A stretch of 64,000 bases of DNA from an uncultured Nitrospira sp. GTDB lineage: Bacteria > Nitrospirota > Nitrospiria > Nitrospirales > Nitrospiraceae. The stretch is taken from contig CABVRX010000017.1 in assembly GCA_902500825.1 (NCBI GenBank), positions 1-64,000 of the forward strand. The letters run 5' to 3'. Below are positions 42,286 through 52,307 of the stretch, in pieces. How positions within the stretch are numbered: the first letter of the stretch is position 1; each line of letters starts with the position of its first letter. The translations under genes were made by a program, and so were the position numbers. Below the pieces are notes generated by a model, which had not been told where the DNA came from, searched no databases, and saw nothing but the letters and a program-made list of their open reading frames with translations.

Positions 42286-43395
42286 ATGACTGCTATCTTC
42301 ACCGTCCCTGTTGTTTTAGCTGAAAGAAGTTACGAGATTATTATCCAGGCCGGCCTTTTAGAGGGGCTCGGCAGGAAATTGAAGAACCAGGGAGTAAGTG
42401 GGAAGGTTGGAATTGTGACTGATCGGCACGTCGCTCGGCACTACCTGAAGGATTGTCTGGAGGCCATCAAGCGGCATGGAATTAATCCCGTTCCGATCAT
42501 CCTGACTCCCGGAGAGCGATCGAAAACGCTGAAAACGGTGGAGCACATCCTCGATGTGTTGGCGCGGCATCGCTTTGAGCGATCGTCTATGCTCTTGGCG
42601 CTCGGGGGAGGTGTCGTGGGGGACATGGCCGGGTTTGCTGCGTCGATCTATCAACGTGGTATTCCTTATATTCAGGTGCCGACGACTCTTGTTGCACAAG
42701 TCGATTCCAGCGTGGGAGGAAAGACGGGCATCGATCATCGACTCGGGAAGAATTTGATCGGGTCATTTTATCAACCCCGCGCCGTATGGGTAGATCCATT
42801 GGCACTTCATACCTTGCCCAATCGGGAATTGGTGGCCGGGTTTGCCGAAGTCATTAAGTATGGAATCATTGTGGACAAGTCTTTCTTTGCGTATCTGCAG
42901 CGGCACATGTCTGAGTTGCGGAAGCAAGTGCCTGGTATCGTTGCGACAGTGGTGAAACGATCCTGTGAGATAAAGGCCGAGGTGGTGGCTGCGGATGAGC
43001 GAGAATCCGATCGTAGACGTATCCTCAACTATGGTCATACCATTGGACATGCTCTCGAAGCGTTAGGAGGGTATAAGTCATTTGTCCATGGCGAAGCAGT
43101 GGGGATTGGATTAGTGCAGGAAGCTGAGCTAGCCTATTTTCAGGGAATTTGTTCTCGTAGAGTGGTCGAAGAGATTCGGCGCATCGTGAAGGAGGCGGGG
43201 CTGAGCGATCGGATGCCACAGTGGACATCGCAGAGGATATGGAAGGCCATGCTGCATGATAAAAAGGTGTCGGGGGGACGTATCATTGGGGTGTGGCCGG
43301 AACGTATCGGACAGGTGCGGATAGGACCGATCGAAAAGCGCGTGTTTGAACAGTGGCATTCAGCTTTGCGAGTCTTTCCTCATGGTCATGCCTAA
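42286..43395 (+). CDS. aroB: 3-dehydroquinate synthase
   Basis: Second step of the shikimate pathway (DAHP to 3-dehydroquinate), NAD- and metal-dependent. 369 residues. The NAD-binding GGGVVGDMAGFAA, the active-site VPTTLVAQVDSSVGGKTGID-type region and metal-ligand sequences HTIGHALEA and HGEAV are intact. The preceding 242 bases hold the pilQ terminator and no clear promoter. nadE follows after 89 bases. Confidence 0.97.
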   Translation: MTAIFTVPVVLAERSYEIIIQAGLLEGLGRKLKNQGVSGKVGIVTDRHVARHYLKDCLEAIKRHGINPVPIILTPGERSKTLKTVEHILDVLARHRFERSSMLLALGGGVVGDMAGFAASIYQRGIPYIQVPTTLVAQVDSSVGGKTGIDHRLGKNLIGSFYQPRAVWVDPLALHTLPNRELVAGFAEVIKYGIIVDKSFFAYLQRHMSELRKQVPGIVATVVKRSCEIKAEVVAADERESDRRRILNYGHTIGHALEALGGYKSFVHGEAVGIGLVQEAELAYFQGICSRRVVEEIRRIVKEAGLSDRMPQWTSQRIWKAMLHDKKVSGGRIIGVWPERIGQVRIGPIEKRVFEQWHSALRVFPHGHA

Positions 43396-43484
43396 TTACG
43401 CATCTCTTGCCCCAAGTGAGTTGGCATGAACCTATCTCCTGTGTAGAGCGTGGCCACGGGGATAGGCCGGTTTTCTGGAGTTCT

Positions 43485-45272
43485 ATGCGGACATTGCGAA
43501 TCGCGATGGCACAGATGAGCCCGGCTGTCGGGGATTTAACCGGCAACGTCCGCCGCATTACGACCTGGCTACAAGACGCGAAGAAGGCCAAAGTCGACCT
43601 GGTCGTATTTCCTGAACTGGCCATTACCGGTTATCCGCCTGAGGACTTGCTTCTCAAGCCGCAGTTTGTGGCAGATAACTTACGGGCTCTGAATGAGATC
43701 ACCCAAGTCTGTCGCGGTGTAGTCGCCGTGATAGGTTACGTGGAGCTGGGAGATCAAAGCGACGTACATTCCTCGCGGCCGTCGATCGTCTCAGCCGGCC
43801 AGCATGCGCTCTACAACTCGGCAGCATTGATTGCCGATCGCAAGTTACTCGGTAGTTATAGAAAATGGTACTTGCCCAACTATGGAGTATTCGATGAGAG
43901 CCGCTATTTTCGCCCTGGGCAGAGACTCCCGGTGCTCCTCGTCAACGGAACGATAATCGGGGTGTCTATCTGCGAAGATATTTGGTTGCCGGAAGGGCCC
44001 ACCCGCATACAGGCAGCGGCGGGCGCTGAGGTGATCGTCAACATCAATGCCTCTCCCTTTCATGTCGGGAAGAGCCGATCGAGAGAACAGGTGCTCGCGA
44101 CCAGAGCGTGTGAAAATGGCGTCATTGTCACCTATACGAACATGGTTGGAGGCCAAGACGAGCTGGTCTTTGATGGGAACAGTTTGATCCTGGACCCAAC
44201 CGGCAATGTGATCGCACGTGGTCACGCATTTCGTGAAGAGTTGCTTGTGGCCGATTTGAACGTGGATGCTGTTTTAGGCGGGCGTATGGCTCATGCACGA
44301 AGAACGGCATTGACTGGGAAAGCCGGTTCGGTCGTTGATCGTCTCGTGGTGAACGAGACGGCGATCAAAAAGAAAAAGCGGACTCTTATCGTGCCGGAGG
44401 CAGCAGAGCCATTGGGTGAGATCGAAGAGGTGTATCGCGCGCTGGTACTGGCCGTCAAAGATTATGTTCGGAAAAATGGGTTTACGCGAACGGTGATCGG
44501 GTTGAGCGGCGGCGTCGATTCGGCAGTGACCGCGGCAATTGCTTCGGATGCGCTTGGTGCCAAGCATGTACTCGGCATCTTCATGCCGTCTCCGTACACC
44601 TCACACGAAAGTGAAGAAGATGTTGTGGAACTCGTACGGTGTCTTGGCATCGACCTGAATACCATTCCGATTACTCCGACATTTGAAGCCTATCGACAGT
44701 CGCTGGCACCTTCATTTGCCGACTGCTCGGAAGACACGACTGAGGAGAACCTCCAGGCTCGCATTCGCGGCAGTATACTCATGGCAGTATCCAATAAGTT
44801 CGGGCATCTGGTTTTGACCACTGGGAACAAAAGCGAGCTGAGCGTGGGATATTCGACCCTGTACGGCGATATGGCCGGTGGATTCGCCGTCATTAAGGAT
44901 GTGCCGAAGACGATGGTCTACGACCTGGCGAGATTCCGAAATGAACTCGGTCCGTTGCCGGTGATTCCCAAACGTACCCTGGACAGACCGCCGACCGCCG
45001 AGTTGAGGCCGAATCAAAAGGATGAAGATTCCCTTCCACCGTACACAGTTCTCGACCCCATTCTTCGGGCGTACGTAGAAGAAGATCGCTCTCTTGATGA
45101 AATCGTCGAGGCTGGATTCGATCGTGCAACGGTCTCGCGCGTCGTTAGGATGGTGGATAGCAGCGAGTTTAAGCGACGTCAGGCACCCATTGGCGTCAAG
45201 ATCACACACCGCGCTTTCGGCAAGGACCGACGGATGCCGATTACAAACGGCTACCGCACGAAGCAACCATAA
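43485..45272 (+). CDS. nadE: Glutamine-dependent NAD+ synthetase
   Basis: Amidates deamido-NAD using glutamine. Starting at ATG 43485 after CTGGAG, the protein is 595 residues. The N-terminal nitrilase-fold glutaminase has Glu in VVFPELAITGYPPEDLL, Lys in RKWYLPNYGVFDE and Cys in GVSICEDIW. The C-terminal synthetase has the PP-loop GLSGGVDSAVTAAIA and GNKSELSVGYSTLYGD. The open frame upstream to 43353 overlaps aroB and is not coding. Confidence 0.96.
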   Translation: MRTLRIAMAQMSPAVGDLTGNVRRITTWLQDAKKAKVDLVVFPELAITGYPPEDLLLKPQFVADNLRALNEITQVCRGVVAVIGYVELGDQSDVHSSRPSIVSAGQHALYNSAALIADRKLLGSYRKWYLPNYGVFDESRYFRPGQRLPVLLVNGTIIGVSICEDIWLPEGPTRIQAAAGAEVIVNINASPFHVGKSRSREQVLATRACENGVIVTYTNMVGGQDELVFDGNSLILDPTGNVIARGHAFREELLVADLNVDAVLGGRMAHARRTALTGKAGSVVDRLVVNETAIKKKKRTLIVPEAAEPLGEIEEVYRALVLAVKDYVRKNGFTRTVIGLSGGVDSAVTAAIASDALGAKHVLGIFMPSPYTSHESEEDVVELVRCLGIDLNTIPITPTFEAYRQSLAPSFADCSEDTTEENLQARIRGSILMAVSNKFGHLVLTTGNKSELSVGYSTLYGDMAGGFAVIKDVPKTMVYDLARFRNELGPLPVIPKRTLDRPPTAELRPNQKDEDSLPPYTVLDPILRAYVEEDRSLDEIVEAGFDRATVSRVVRMVDSSEFKRRQAPIGVKITHRAFGKDRRMPITNGYRTKQP

Positions 45273-45958
<686 letters not shown>

Positions 45959-46017
45959 TGGTATAGGATCCAAGCGGTGGAATATGATCGCGGGGGATCT
46001 TTCAAAGGAGGATGGGC

Positions 46018-47427
46018 ATGAACGTGCGTGAAGTATTGGAGTTCGCCAAGAAGCACAGGGTCCAGATGGTCGATCTGAAATTCGTTGACCTGCCGGGTGT
46101 ATGGCAACATATGACCATCCCTGTGAGCGAACTGAAGGAAGAGCTGTTCAAGGACGGGTCTGGTCTCGATGGATCGTCGATCCGCGGCTGGAAGGCCATT
46201 AACAACAGTGACTTGTTGGTGGTGCCGGACCCTGCCACAGCGTGCCTGGATCCTTTCACCGCGGTGCCGACGCTCAGTTTGGCCGGAAATGTCGTGGATC
46301 CGATCTCTCGCGAAAATTACGAGCGTGATCCCAGATTTATCGCGCAAAAAGCTGAGAAGTATCTGCAAAGTACCAAGATCGGTGACAACTCATTCTGGGG
46401 GCCGGAAGCCGAATTTTTCATCTTCGATCATGCCCGTTACGACCAAACCAGCCACAGCGGGTTCTACTATCTCGATTCGGAGGAAGGCGCCTGGAACATG
46501 GGGCAAGAGGGAATCAACCTCGGAGGGAAGATCCGGCATAAGCAAGGGTATTTCCCAGTGGCTCCGGCCGATACCCAACAAGATATCCGGAGCGAGATGG
46601 TCCTGGAAATGGAAAAGGTCGGCATCGAGGTCGAAAAGCATCATCACGAGACGGCCTCGGCGGGGCAGGCCGAAATCGATATCCGATTTGATTCCCTTTT
46701 GCGGACCGCGGACAAGATGATGCTGTACAAATACATCGTCAAAAACGTGGCGCGTCGACATGGGAAAACAGTGACATTCATGCCAAAGCCGCTTTTCAGC
46801 GATGCCGGATCGGGGATGCACACGCACCAGAGTATCTGGAAAGATGGGAAGCCGCTCTTTGCCGGGAAAGACTACGCCGGTATCTCGCAGCTCTGTCTGT
46901 ATTATATCGGCGGCATTCTGAAGCATGCACCGGCGCTGGCGGCCTTTACGAATCCGACGACGAACTCCTACAAGCGCATCACGCCGGGATTCGAGGCGCC
47001 GGTGCTGTTGGCCTATTCCAGCCGGAATCGATCGGCCGGCATCCGTATTCCGATGTACTCTCCAAGTCCCAAGGCCAAGCGGATCGAAGTGCGGTTTCCC
47101 GATCCATCCTGTAATCCCTATTTGGCATTCTCCGCGATGCTCATGGCGGGGCTCGACGGCATTCAGAATAAAATCAACCCAGGCGAACCGGCCGAAAAAG
47201 ACTTGTACGATCTCGATCCCAAAGAGGCGGCGAGTATTCCAACCATGCCGGGGAGTCTGGATGAAGCGATCAATAGCTTAGAAAAGGATCACCAATTTCT
47301 GCTTAAGGGAGAGGTGTTTACCGAGGATCTGATCGAGGCATGGATTGGCTATAAGCGGAGCAAGGAGATCGATCAGATGCGCTTGCGGCCGCATCCGTAC
47401 GAGTTTTTCCTCTATTACGATGCCTAG
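46018..47427 (+). CDS. glnA: Glutamine synthetase type I
   Basis: Makes glutamine from glutamate, ammonia and ATP. The AAAGGAGG Shine-Dalgarno at 46004-46011 abuts ATG 46012, so ATG 46018 is the start; this gives 469 residues, as in E. coli. Signatures: [59 protein letters not shown]. The adenylylation Tyr is present in DLYDLDPKE, so it is the GlnE-regulated beta form. Confidence 0.97.
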   Translation: MNVREVLEFAKKHRVQMVDLKFVDLPGVWQHMTIPVSELKEELFKDGSGLDGSSIRGWKAINNSDLLVVPDPATACLDPFTAVPTLSLAGNVVDPISRENYERDPRFIAQKAEKYLQSTKIGDNSFWGPEAEFFIFDHARYDQTSHSGFYYLDSEEGAWNMGQEGINLGGKIRHKQGYFPVAPADTQQDIRSEMVLEMEKVGIEVEKHHHETASAGQAEIDIRFDSLLRTADKMMLYKYIVKNVARRHGKTVTFMPKPLFSDAGSGMHTHQSIWKDGKPLFAGKDYAGISQLCLYYIGGILKHAPALAAFTNPTTNSYKRITPGFEAPVLLAYSSRNRSAGIRIPMYSPSPKAKRIEVRFPDPSCNPYLAFSAMLMAGLDGIQNKINPGEPAEKDLYDLDPKEAASIPTMPGSLDEAINSLEKDHQFLLKGEVFTEDLIEAWIGYKRSKEIDQMRLRPHPYEFFLYYDA

Positions 47428-47468
47428 TCTTAGGGAGACGTCGGTGGCACAAGCGCATAGGTAGAGGG

Positions 47469-47861
47469 TCAGCGTTTCCGGCAAGCAGTCTTCCACAGCG
47501 CATGATTAACGCTGCGTTCCTCTACCGGCTTCCAGCTTCCGCTTTCGATATAGCCAGGGGTTGACCTGCCGGTGCCCATCTGGCGAGAGAATTCGATGAC
47601 TTGCAGCACACGAACGCGAGGTTGTTCACAGTCAAATTCCTTGTGCGTCTTGAAGGACAAGAATCGTGTTGTGCTGTTCCACTTGAGATCAGTCAATTGC
47701 CAGAGCGTTGCGCGGGTTCCCTCTCGATAAATCGTCTCCGGGTCGAAGTAGAGTGTTTCGATACCGATAGGTTGGTATTGTTTTTCAAGGGTTTCCCATC
47801 CCGCATAGACCTGGCCGGAACTGAGCAACATCAGGAGGATGATAAACACCGATTCCCTCAT
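47469..47861 (-). CDS. Secreted protein, surface-adhesin protein E-like
   Basis: 130 residues with a signal peptide (FIILLMLLSSGQVYAG). The mature part fits the adhesin_E-type domain by its order of motifs: TLYFDPETIYREGTRATLWQ, LSFKTHKEFDCEQPRVRVLQ, a central MGTG, and a C-terminal WKPV...ALWKTAC, with two cysteines likely disulphide-bonded. This domain is common in small exported proteins and does not by itself prove adhesion. The gene is convergent with glnA and divergent from the CBS gene. Confidence 0.75.
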   Translation of the reverse strand: MRESVFIILLMLLSSGQVYAGWETLEKQYQPIGIETLYFDPETIYREGTRATLWQLTDLKWNSTTRFLSFKTHKEFDCEQPRVRVLQVIEFSRQMGTGRSTPGYIESGSWKPVEERSVNHALWKTACRKR

Positions 47862-47897
47862 AGTAGGTGATTCCCGTTCGGCACCGACCGAAGCAAC

Positions 47898-47997
47898 GAG
47901 GTCGAGCCGGTTTAGATTGCATAAGAGGTCGCAGATAAAAAATCAAGCGGCAAGATTCGGATAAGGCGAGGTCGAAGGATGGCGCCGCAGCGACCTC
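47898..47997 (+). promoter_or_regulatory. Four GAGGTCG half-sites in a divergent promoter region
   Basis: GAGGTCG occurs at 47898, 47925 and 47968 and inverted (CGACCTC) at 47991. The second and fourth extend to a perfect 10-bp inverted pair (AAGAGGTCGC / GCGACCTCTT). They fill the 191-base gap between the adhesin-E-like gene and the CBS gene and could bind a shared regulator. Confidence 0.4.
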
Positions 47998-48052
47998 TTG
48001 AGCGTCATCGTCACATAGGGTATTCTCCCGTTCACAACCGAGGAGGAATACG

Positions 48053-48814
48053 ATGCCGAAGCGAGTTCGCACGGGGTTGACGAGGAGTGATATTCTCGAT
48101 CGGTATGTCGAGCGGTTCAAGCAACAGCTCGTGAAATTCCAGCCCTTCCTCTCCCGCAAGCGCGGGTCGGTTTCACTTGAAGATTTCGACGAAGCGGCGG
48201 AGGAACTGATCGCTCAGGTGTTCGGCGCGGCATCGGACGAATCTGAGGCCTACTTCTTTGCCAAAACGGGTGAATCGGCGCTGTTGCCTGAAGAGGCGCA
48301 GGAAAGTGGAACCCACAATGTGGAGCGCGAGAGCCTCCAACAGCGACGTCAGGTACTGGAGAGCTGCCTGTCTGACCTCGAATTACGCCGCCGACTGCAG
48401 GCAACGAGGCAGGTGAAAGGGATAAAGCAGGCGCTTGTCGCAGATTATATGTCGCACGATGTGCGGAGCATCCACCGGGACGCAACGATCAAGCAGGCGG
48501 GGCAATTGTTGCAAAAGCACAGGGTCGGCTCGTTGATCGTCGACGATGGGTCCCGCTATATCGGGATCGTCACCGATTCTGATCTCACGCGCAAAGCCGT
48601 CGCCAAAGGGCTTGACCCCAATACCACAACCGTCGCCACTTGTATGAGCCGGTCGATTGTCACAATCGAAGAGGACGAGTCCTTAGCGGACGCCATGTCG
48701 CTCATGAAGAAACAGGGAATCCGACACTTGCCGGTGACTGCCGATGCCACGATCATCGGAGTCCTTTCAGTCTCTGATCTCCTTCGCGCGTTCGAAGAGC
48801 AAATCACTCCGTAG
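48053..48814 (+). CDS. CBS-domain pair protein
   Basis: 253 residues. The C-terminal half holds two CBS domains, about 130-185 (VADYMSHDVRSIHRDATIKQ) and 195-250 (CMSRSIVTIEEDESLADAM), which bind adenine nucleotides in many regulatory proteins. The N-terminal 125 residues are charged and mostly helical, with an acidic stretch (SVSLEDFDEAAEELIAQVF) and no domain I recognise. AGGAGG precedes the ATG. The effector output cannot be inferred. Confidence 0.8.
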   Translation: MPKRVRTGLTRSDILDRYVERFKQQLVKFQPFLSRKRGSVSLEDFDEAAEELIAQVFGAASDESEAYFFAKTGESALLPEEAQESGTHNVERESLQQRRQVLESCLSDLELRRRLQATRQVKGIKQALVADYMSHDVRSIHRDATIKQAGQLLQKHRVGSLIVDDGSRYIGIVTDSDLTRKAVAKGLDPNTTTVATCMSRSIVTIEEDESLADAMSLMKKQGIRHLPVTADATIIGVLSVSDLLRAFEEQITP

Positions 48815-48817
48815 TCT

Positions 48818-48847
48818 TCGTGCAGCTACTAGCGCGTAGCTGCACGA
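48818..48847 (+). other. 12-bp perfect hairpin between the CBS gene and uup
   Basis: TCGTGCAGCTAC (48818-48829) and GTAGCTGCACGA (48836-48847) enclose six bases. No T tract follows on either strand, so termination is uncertain; it may be a weak or Rho-assisted end of the CBS transcript. Confidence 0.5.
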
Positions 48848-48899
48848 AACGGTTGTTGAAAACCTGCCCACTAAAACCCCGATCAGATACACTGCTGCC

Positions 48900-50735
48900 A
48901 TGCCGCCGATTATGCTGCTCAGTTGCGAGTCCCTTGGAAAAAGCTATGGAGTGAAGCCGTTATTTACCGACTTGTCGCTCGGACTCTGCGAAGGCGACCA
49001 CGTCGGACTCATCGGCCCCAATGGATCAGGGAAGTCTACGCTGCTCAAGATATTGGCCGGCTTTGAGGAGCCGGATCGCGGCACCAGATCTGTGCGGCGG
49101 CAACTCCGTATCGGCTATGTCCCGCAAGAACCTTCGTTTTCCGAACAGCACTCGGTTGAAGAGGCGCTGGCCCAAGCCATTCTGGACGGGGGACTGGACC
49201 CGCATGAGCAGGGAGCACGTCTTGCCAAAGCCCTCAGTCTCGGCGGGTTTGTTCGTTCCGACCAGTCCGTCTCGACGCTGTCGGGCGGGTGGAAGAAACG
49301 CCTGGCGATCACGCGATCGCTGATATTGGAACCGGACGTGCTGCTCCTGGACGAGCCGACCAACCATTTGGACGTCGAAGGCATCCTCTGGCTTGAAAGT
49401 CTGTTGAAAGCCGAACCCCATGCCTTCGTCGTCATCAGCCATGATCGGCGATTCTTGGAGTCGGTGACCACGCGGATCTGGGAATTGAATCGCCGATACG
49501 CCGATGGCGTCTTTCAAGCAAACGGCCGGTACAGCGAGTTCTTGGAACAGCGCGATGCAGCATTACAGGCGCAGACCGACTATCAGGCCGCACTCGCCAA
49601 TCGAGTGCGGAGGGAAGTGGAGTGGCTGAGACGCGGGCCGAAAGCCCGCACGACCAAAGCCAAGGCCCGGATCGATCAGGCCGGTCGGATGATCGATGAA
49701 CTGAACAATATCGAGTCACGGCAGGGGAATGCATCAGCCGGGATCGACTTCACAGCCTCTGGACGAAAGTCCAAGCAATTACTGGTTGCAAAAGAGGTTG
49801 AGAAATCGCTGGGCGGGAAGCTGATTGTATCGGGCGTAGATATGTTGTTAGGCCCGGGAGAACGGATCGGGCTTCTTGGCCCCAATGGTGGCGGTAAAAC
49901 AACGCTCCTCAATCTCTTGGCCGGCATTCTAGAGCCGGATAGCGGCACCATCACGCGTGCCGATCGGCTACGCGTGGTAACCTTTGAGCAACACCGTGAG
50001 TCATTGGATCAGGAAGCCACCTTGCGGCGCGCCCTTGCTCCATCCGGGGGCGATGCAGTCGTCTACCAGGAACGGTCCGTTCATTTGGTCTCATGGGCCA
50101 AGCGCTTCCTCTTCAGGCCGGAACAGCTGGATCTGCCGGTCTCTCGATTGTCAGGCGGCGAGCAGGCAAGGTTGCTGATCGCGCAGCTTATGCTTCAGCC
50201 GGCTGATCTCTTGCTCCTCGACGAGCCGACCAACGATTTGGATATCCCGACGCTCGATGTGCTGGAAGACAGCCTGCTGGAATTTACCGGCGCGCTTGTT
50301 CTGGTGACTCACGACCGGTGGCTCTTAGACCGTGTCTCCACCAGGCTCCTGGCTCTGGACGGGACAGGCCACGCCGAGTGGTTTGCCGACTATGCCCAAT
50401 GGGAAGCCGCGCAGTCGAGAAAAGCGGTGGAAGAGAGAAAATCTCAGATCTCAAAGGAGAGTTCTGCGCCGGCGGGATCGTCCAAACGGAAAGGGTTGTC
50501 GTACAAAGAACAAAAGGAATGGGATCAGATCGAAGTCGCGATTCAGAAAGCCGAAGAGTGGGTAGCTACCTGCCAAGCTTCGGCAAATGATCCAGCCATC
50601 GCTTCTTCTGCCGCCGATTTACAAGAGCGGCATGCAACACTTCACGCCGCGCAGGCCGATGTTGAGAGTCTCTACGCCCGCTGGGCCGAATTGGACGAGA
50701 AACGCAACCAAGCGATTAGCAACGCGCAGGCATAA
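48900..50735 (+). CDS. uup: ABC-F family ATPase, Uup type
   Basis: Soluble duplicated ABC ATPase, 611 residues, no membrane segments. Each half has a complete site: GPNGSGKST / LSGGWKKR / LLDEPTNHLD, and GPNGGGKTT / LSGGEQAR / LLDEPTNDLD. The linker carries WLRRGPKARTTKAKARI, typical of Uup, and the C-terminus has a Lys/Glu/Gln-rich coiled coil after residue 510, also as in Uup. These proteins act on ribosomes or branched DNA; the exact job here is not known. Confidence 0.9.
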   Translation: MPPIMLLSCESLGKSYGVKPLFTDLSLGLCEGDHVGLIGPNGSGKSTLLKILAGFEEPDRGTRSVRRQLRIGYVPQEPSFSEQHSVEEALAQAILDGGLDPHEQGARLAKALSLGGFVRSDQSVSTLSGGWKKRLAITRSLILEPDVLLLDEPTNHLDVEGILWLESLLKAEPHAFVVISHDRRFLESVTTRIWELNRRYADGVFQANGRYSEFLEQRDAALQAQTDYQAALANRVRREVEWLRRGPKARTTKAKARIDQAGRMIDELNNIESRQGNASAGIDFTASGRKSKQLLVAKEVEKSLGGKLIVSGVDMLLGPGERIGLLGPNGGGKTTLLNLLAGILEPDSGTITRADRLRVVTFEQHRESLDQEATLRRALAPSGGDAVVYQERSVHLVSWAKRFLFRPEQLDLPVSRLSGGEQARLLIAQLMLQPADLLLLDEPTNDLDIPTLDVLEDSLLEFTGALVLVTHDRWLLDRVSTRLLALDGTGHAEWFADYAQWEAAQSRKAVEERKSQISKESSAPAGSSKRKGLSYKEQKEWDQIEVAIQKAEEWVATCQASANDPAIASSAADLQERHATLHAAQADVESLYARWAELDEKRNQAISNAQA

Positions 50736-50794
50736 AGTTGGACGCAAACCATCGAGATGTGCGCCACGCGAAGGAAAAGTTAGAAGGTTTCAAC

Positions 50795-51031
50795 CTATGC
50801 CGCTTTCAGAATGGCTTTGCGGAGAGACTGAGGAATTGTAATAGGCAAGAAGAGACTCTTCGGGTAAAGATAATCCTCACCCGACTCATCGATGACGCGG
50901 ACTTGTCCATGCTTAAGCGCCATCGCATCGGGAAGGGCCACGTAGAGTTTTCGTTTTTCCAGGGAGACTGAGTATCCTTTGTTGTCGACGCAGATCAGAA
51001 ATCTGGAAGTGGGGCGGTTCAATTTTCGCAT
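50795..51031 (-). CDS. Conserved hypothetical protein, second gene of a two-gene unit
   Basis: 78 residues, soluble, with no signal peptide. It has a distinctive pattern FLICVDNKGYSVSLEKRKLY and GQVRVIDESGEDYLYPKSLF. I recall similar small proteins in other bacteria but no assigned function. Its start overlaps the upstream gene's end by 13 bases, so the two are translationally coupled. Possibly a toxin-antitoxin-like pair, but that is only inferred from size and coupling. Confidence 0.65.
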   Translation of the reverse strand: MRKLNRPTSRFLICVDNKGYSVSLEKRKLYVALPDAMALKHGQVRVIDESGEDYLYPKSLFLPITIPQSLRKAILKAA

Positions 51032-51246
51032 TGTAGTGACCTCAGAGTAAGTGTTTGATCTTGTATTCTTTCCGGCCTAATTCTTGCGGCTTCGTACCAG
51101 TGAATTTCAGCCAGATGAACGGAGCCGTCAGAAAGTCGAACCTTCGCACTGCCCTTGCGTTTCCGCCAGCGGGCGATCTCACGGATATGAGACTCTACGG
51201 CGAATGTTTCAATCTGTGTAACCGGGCCAAGCAACTCAAAGCGCAC
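51019..51246 (-). CDS. Conserved hypothetical protein, first gene of a two-gene unit
   Basis: 75 residues, basic in the middle (ARWRKRKGSAKVRL). Recognisable pattern: N-terminal FELLGPVTQIETFAV and central LSDGSVHLAEIHWYEA, the latter seen in small proteins of unknown function. It leads the pair with the 78-residue gene. On the opposite side lies the clipped HTH gene at 51466. No catalytic motif is visible. Confidence 0.6.
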   Translation of the reverse strand: MRFELLGPVTQIETFAVESHIREIARWRKRKGSAKVRLSDGSVHLAEIHWYEAARIRPERIQDQTLTLRSLQCEN

Positions 51247-51426
51247 AGCTGCATGGTCCTAAAATTATGCAGTCTTCGTCAATGGTTTGACGCGAGACCT
51301 TTCAATCACGTCACTAACAATTGGAGCGTGATGTTTGACGGGGCTGTCGGCTTGCAAGCATGAATCCATTTCCCGGTTGCATCGAGAATCAAGTGAACTT
51401 CCGCAAAGCACGATACAAGATAATAA

Positions 51427-51454
51427 CCTAGTTTGACGACCCTAGTTTGAGACC
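51427..51454 (+). repeat. Tandem 14-base near-repeat before the clipped HTH gene
   Basis: CCTAGTTTGACGAC is followed directly by CCTAGTTTGAGACC, sharing the first ten bases exactly. The second copy contains the TGA that closes the HTH frame upstream, so the duplication may mark the break that removed the gene's 5' end. Confidence 0.6.
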
Positions 51455-51465
51455 CTCTTGCTCGG

Positions 51466-51660
51466 TTGCGTCAACAGGCAGGATTGACCCAAGCGCAAGT
51501 GGCGAAGCGGACCGACACCACCGTGTCGGCAATCAGCCGCTACGAAAATGCGGACTACGATCGCTATGAACTCCGCACGCTGCAAAAGATTGTTCGTGCC
51601 TGTGGCGGCCGGTTGGAGATTTCCTTGGAGCCAGGGCCCAAAACTCACCGGGCTGCATAG
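51466..51660 (+). pseudogene. XRE-type HTH protein, N-terminally clipped
   Basis: 64 residues: RQQAGLTQAQVAKRTDTTVSAISRYEN is a classic XRE helix-turn-helix, followed by YELRTLQKIVRACGGRLEI, the form seen in HigA/RelB-type antitoxins and similar regulators. The HTH begins at the very first codons (TTG 51466), and the frame is stopped by a TGA at 51448, so the usual N-terminal 10-30 residues are missing. A functional short protein is possible, but no Shine-Dalgarno is seen. No toxin gene adjoins it. Confidence 0.55.
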
Positions 51661-51742
51661 TGCAGGGCTCGTAACTCAATAGCCATGCTTGACCCCACCA
51701 TCCAGAGGAAGAGTATGGCTTGTGGGAGATTCAACGGGTGCC

Positions 51743-51772
51743 TTGCAGAACGAAGGATGACGAGCCTATGAT
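51743..51772 (+). promoter_or_regulatory. Putative sigma-70 promoter for the exported-protein pair
   Basis: TTGCAG, 18 bases, TATGAT, about 90 bases before the gene at 51864. A short inverted repeat (GGATGACG 51755-51762 / CGTCATCC 51778-51785) spans the -10 and could be an operator. Confidence 0.5.
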
Positions 51773-51863
51773 GCCGCCGTCATCCGAGAGGCCCCCATAC
51801 AATGGAGAGTGAGCAATCCGGCGGAAATGTGGCTTGTGTGTGGAACACCGTAAGGAGGCTCCG

Positions 51864-52307
51864 ATGATGATATGGTCGATGCTACTCGCGCTTCTCTTGC
51901 TCGCCGCTCCCGCGCACGCGAAGGACTCTGCTCCCTATCTGGAAAAAGCGAAGGCGCTCATGGCGCGTCATGGTCTGAAAGGCGTCCATCCTCCAAGCGA
52001 CATATTCCAGTATTTGATTCATGCCGATCAGCATCGCGGGCATACGTTCTTTACTGTGGGCATGGTGTTTGGTGTCACAGAAACGGGGACCATGTTTGGA
52101 TCCATCCCATTGGCTATCCCAAACGACGATGGTCAGAAGGTGTCGGTCCCCATTACCGTGGAGATCGATTCACCCGACGTGCGAGCCTCGTTTCGTGGCG
52201 TGAACGTGGAACCTGGCCATTGGCCATTCTCTTGTGTGCTCACGGTGAAAGGATTCTCAAAAGATATCGGGCTGCCTCTCTTGAGGGAACTCGAATGCGT
52301 GAAGTAA
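51864..52307 (+). CDS. Small exported protein of unknown function
   Basis: 147 residues from ATG 51864, 6 bases after AAGGAGG. A clear signal peptide (MLLALLLLAAPAHA, cleavage before KDSAP) directs it to the periplasm. The mature part has a beta-rich stretch (HTFFTVGMVFGVTETGTMFG) and a PITVEIDSPDV segment, but no family is recognised. The next gene starts inside its end, so both are coupled. Confidence 0.7.
   Translation: MMIWSMLLALLLLAAPAHAKDSAPYLEKAKALMARHGLKGVHPPSDIFQYLIHADQHRGHTFFTVGMVFGVTETGTMFGSIPLAIPNDDGQKVSVPITVEIDSPDVRASFRGVNVEPGHWPFSCVLTVKGFSKDIGLPLLRELECVK

Noticed and set aside
51872-52294. First 141 codons of the long frame ending at 53797
   Set aside because: This part overlaps the signal-peptide gene in another frame and lacks protein-like sequence; the lipoprotein starts at 52295.
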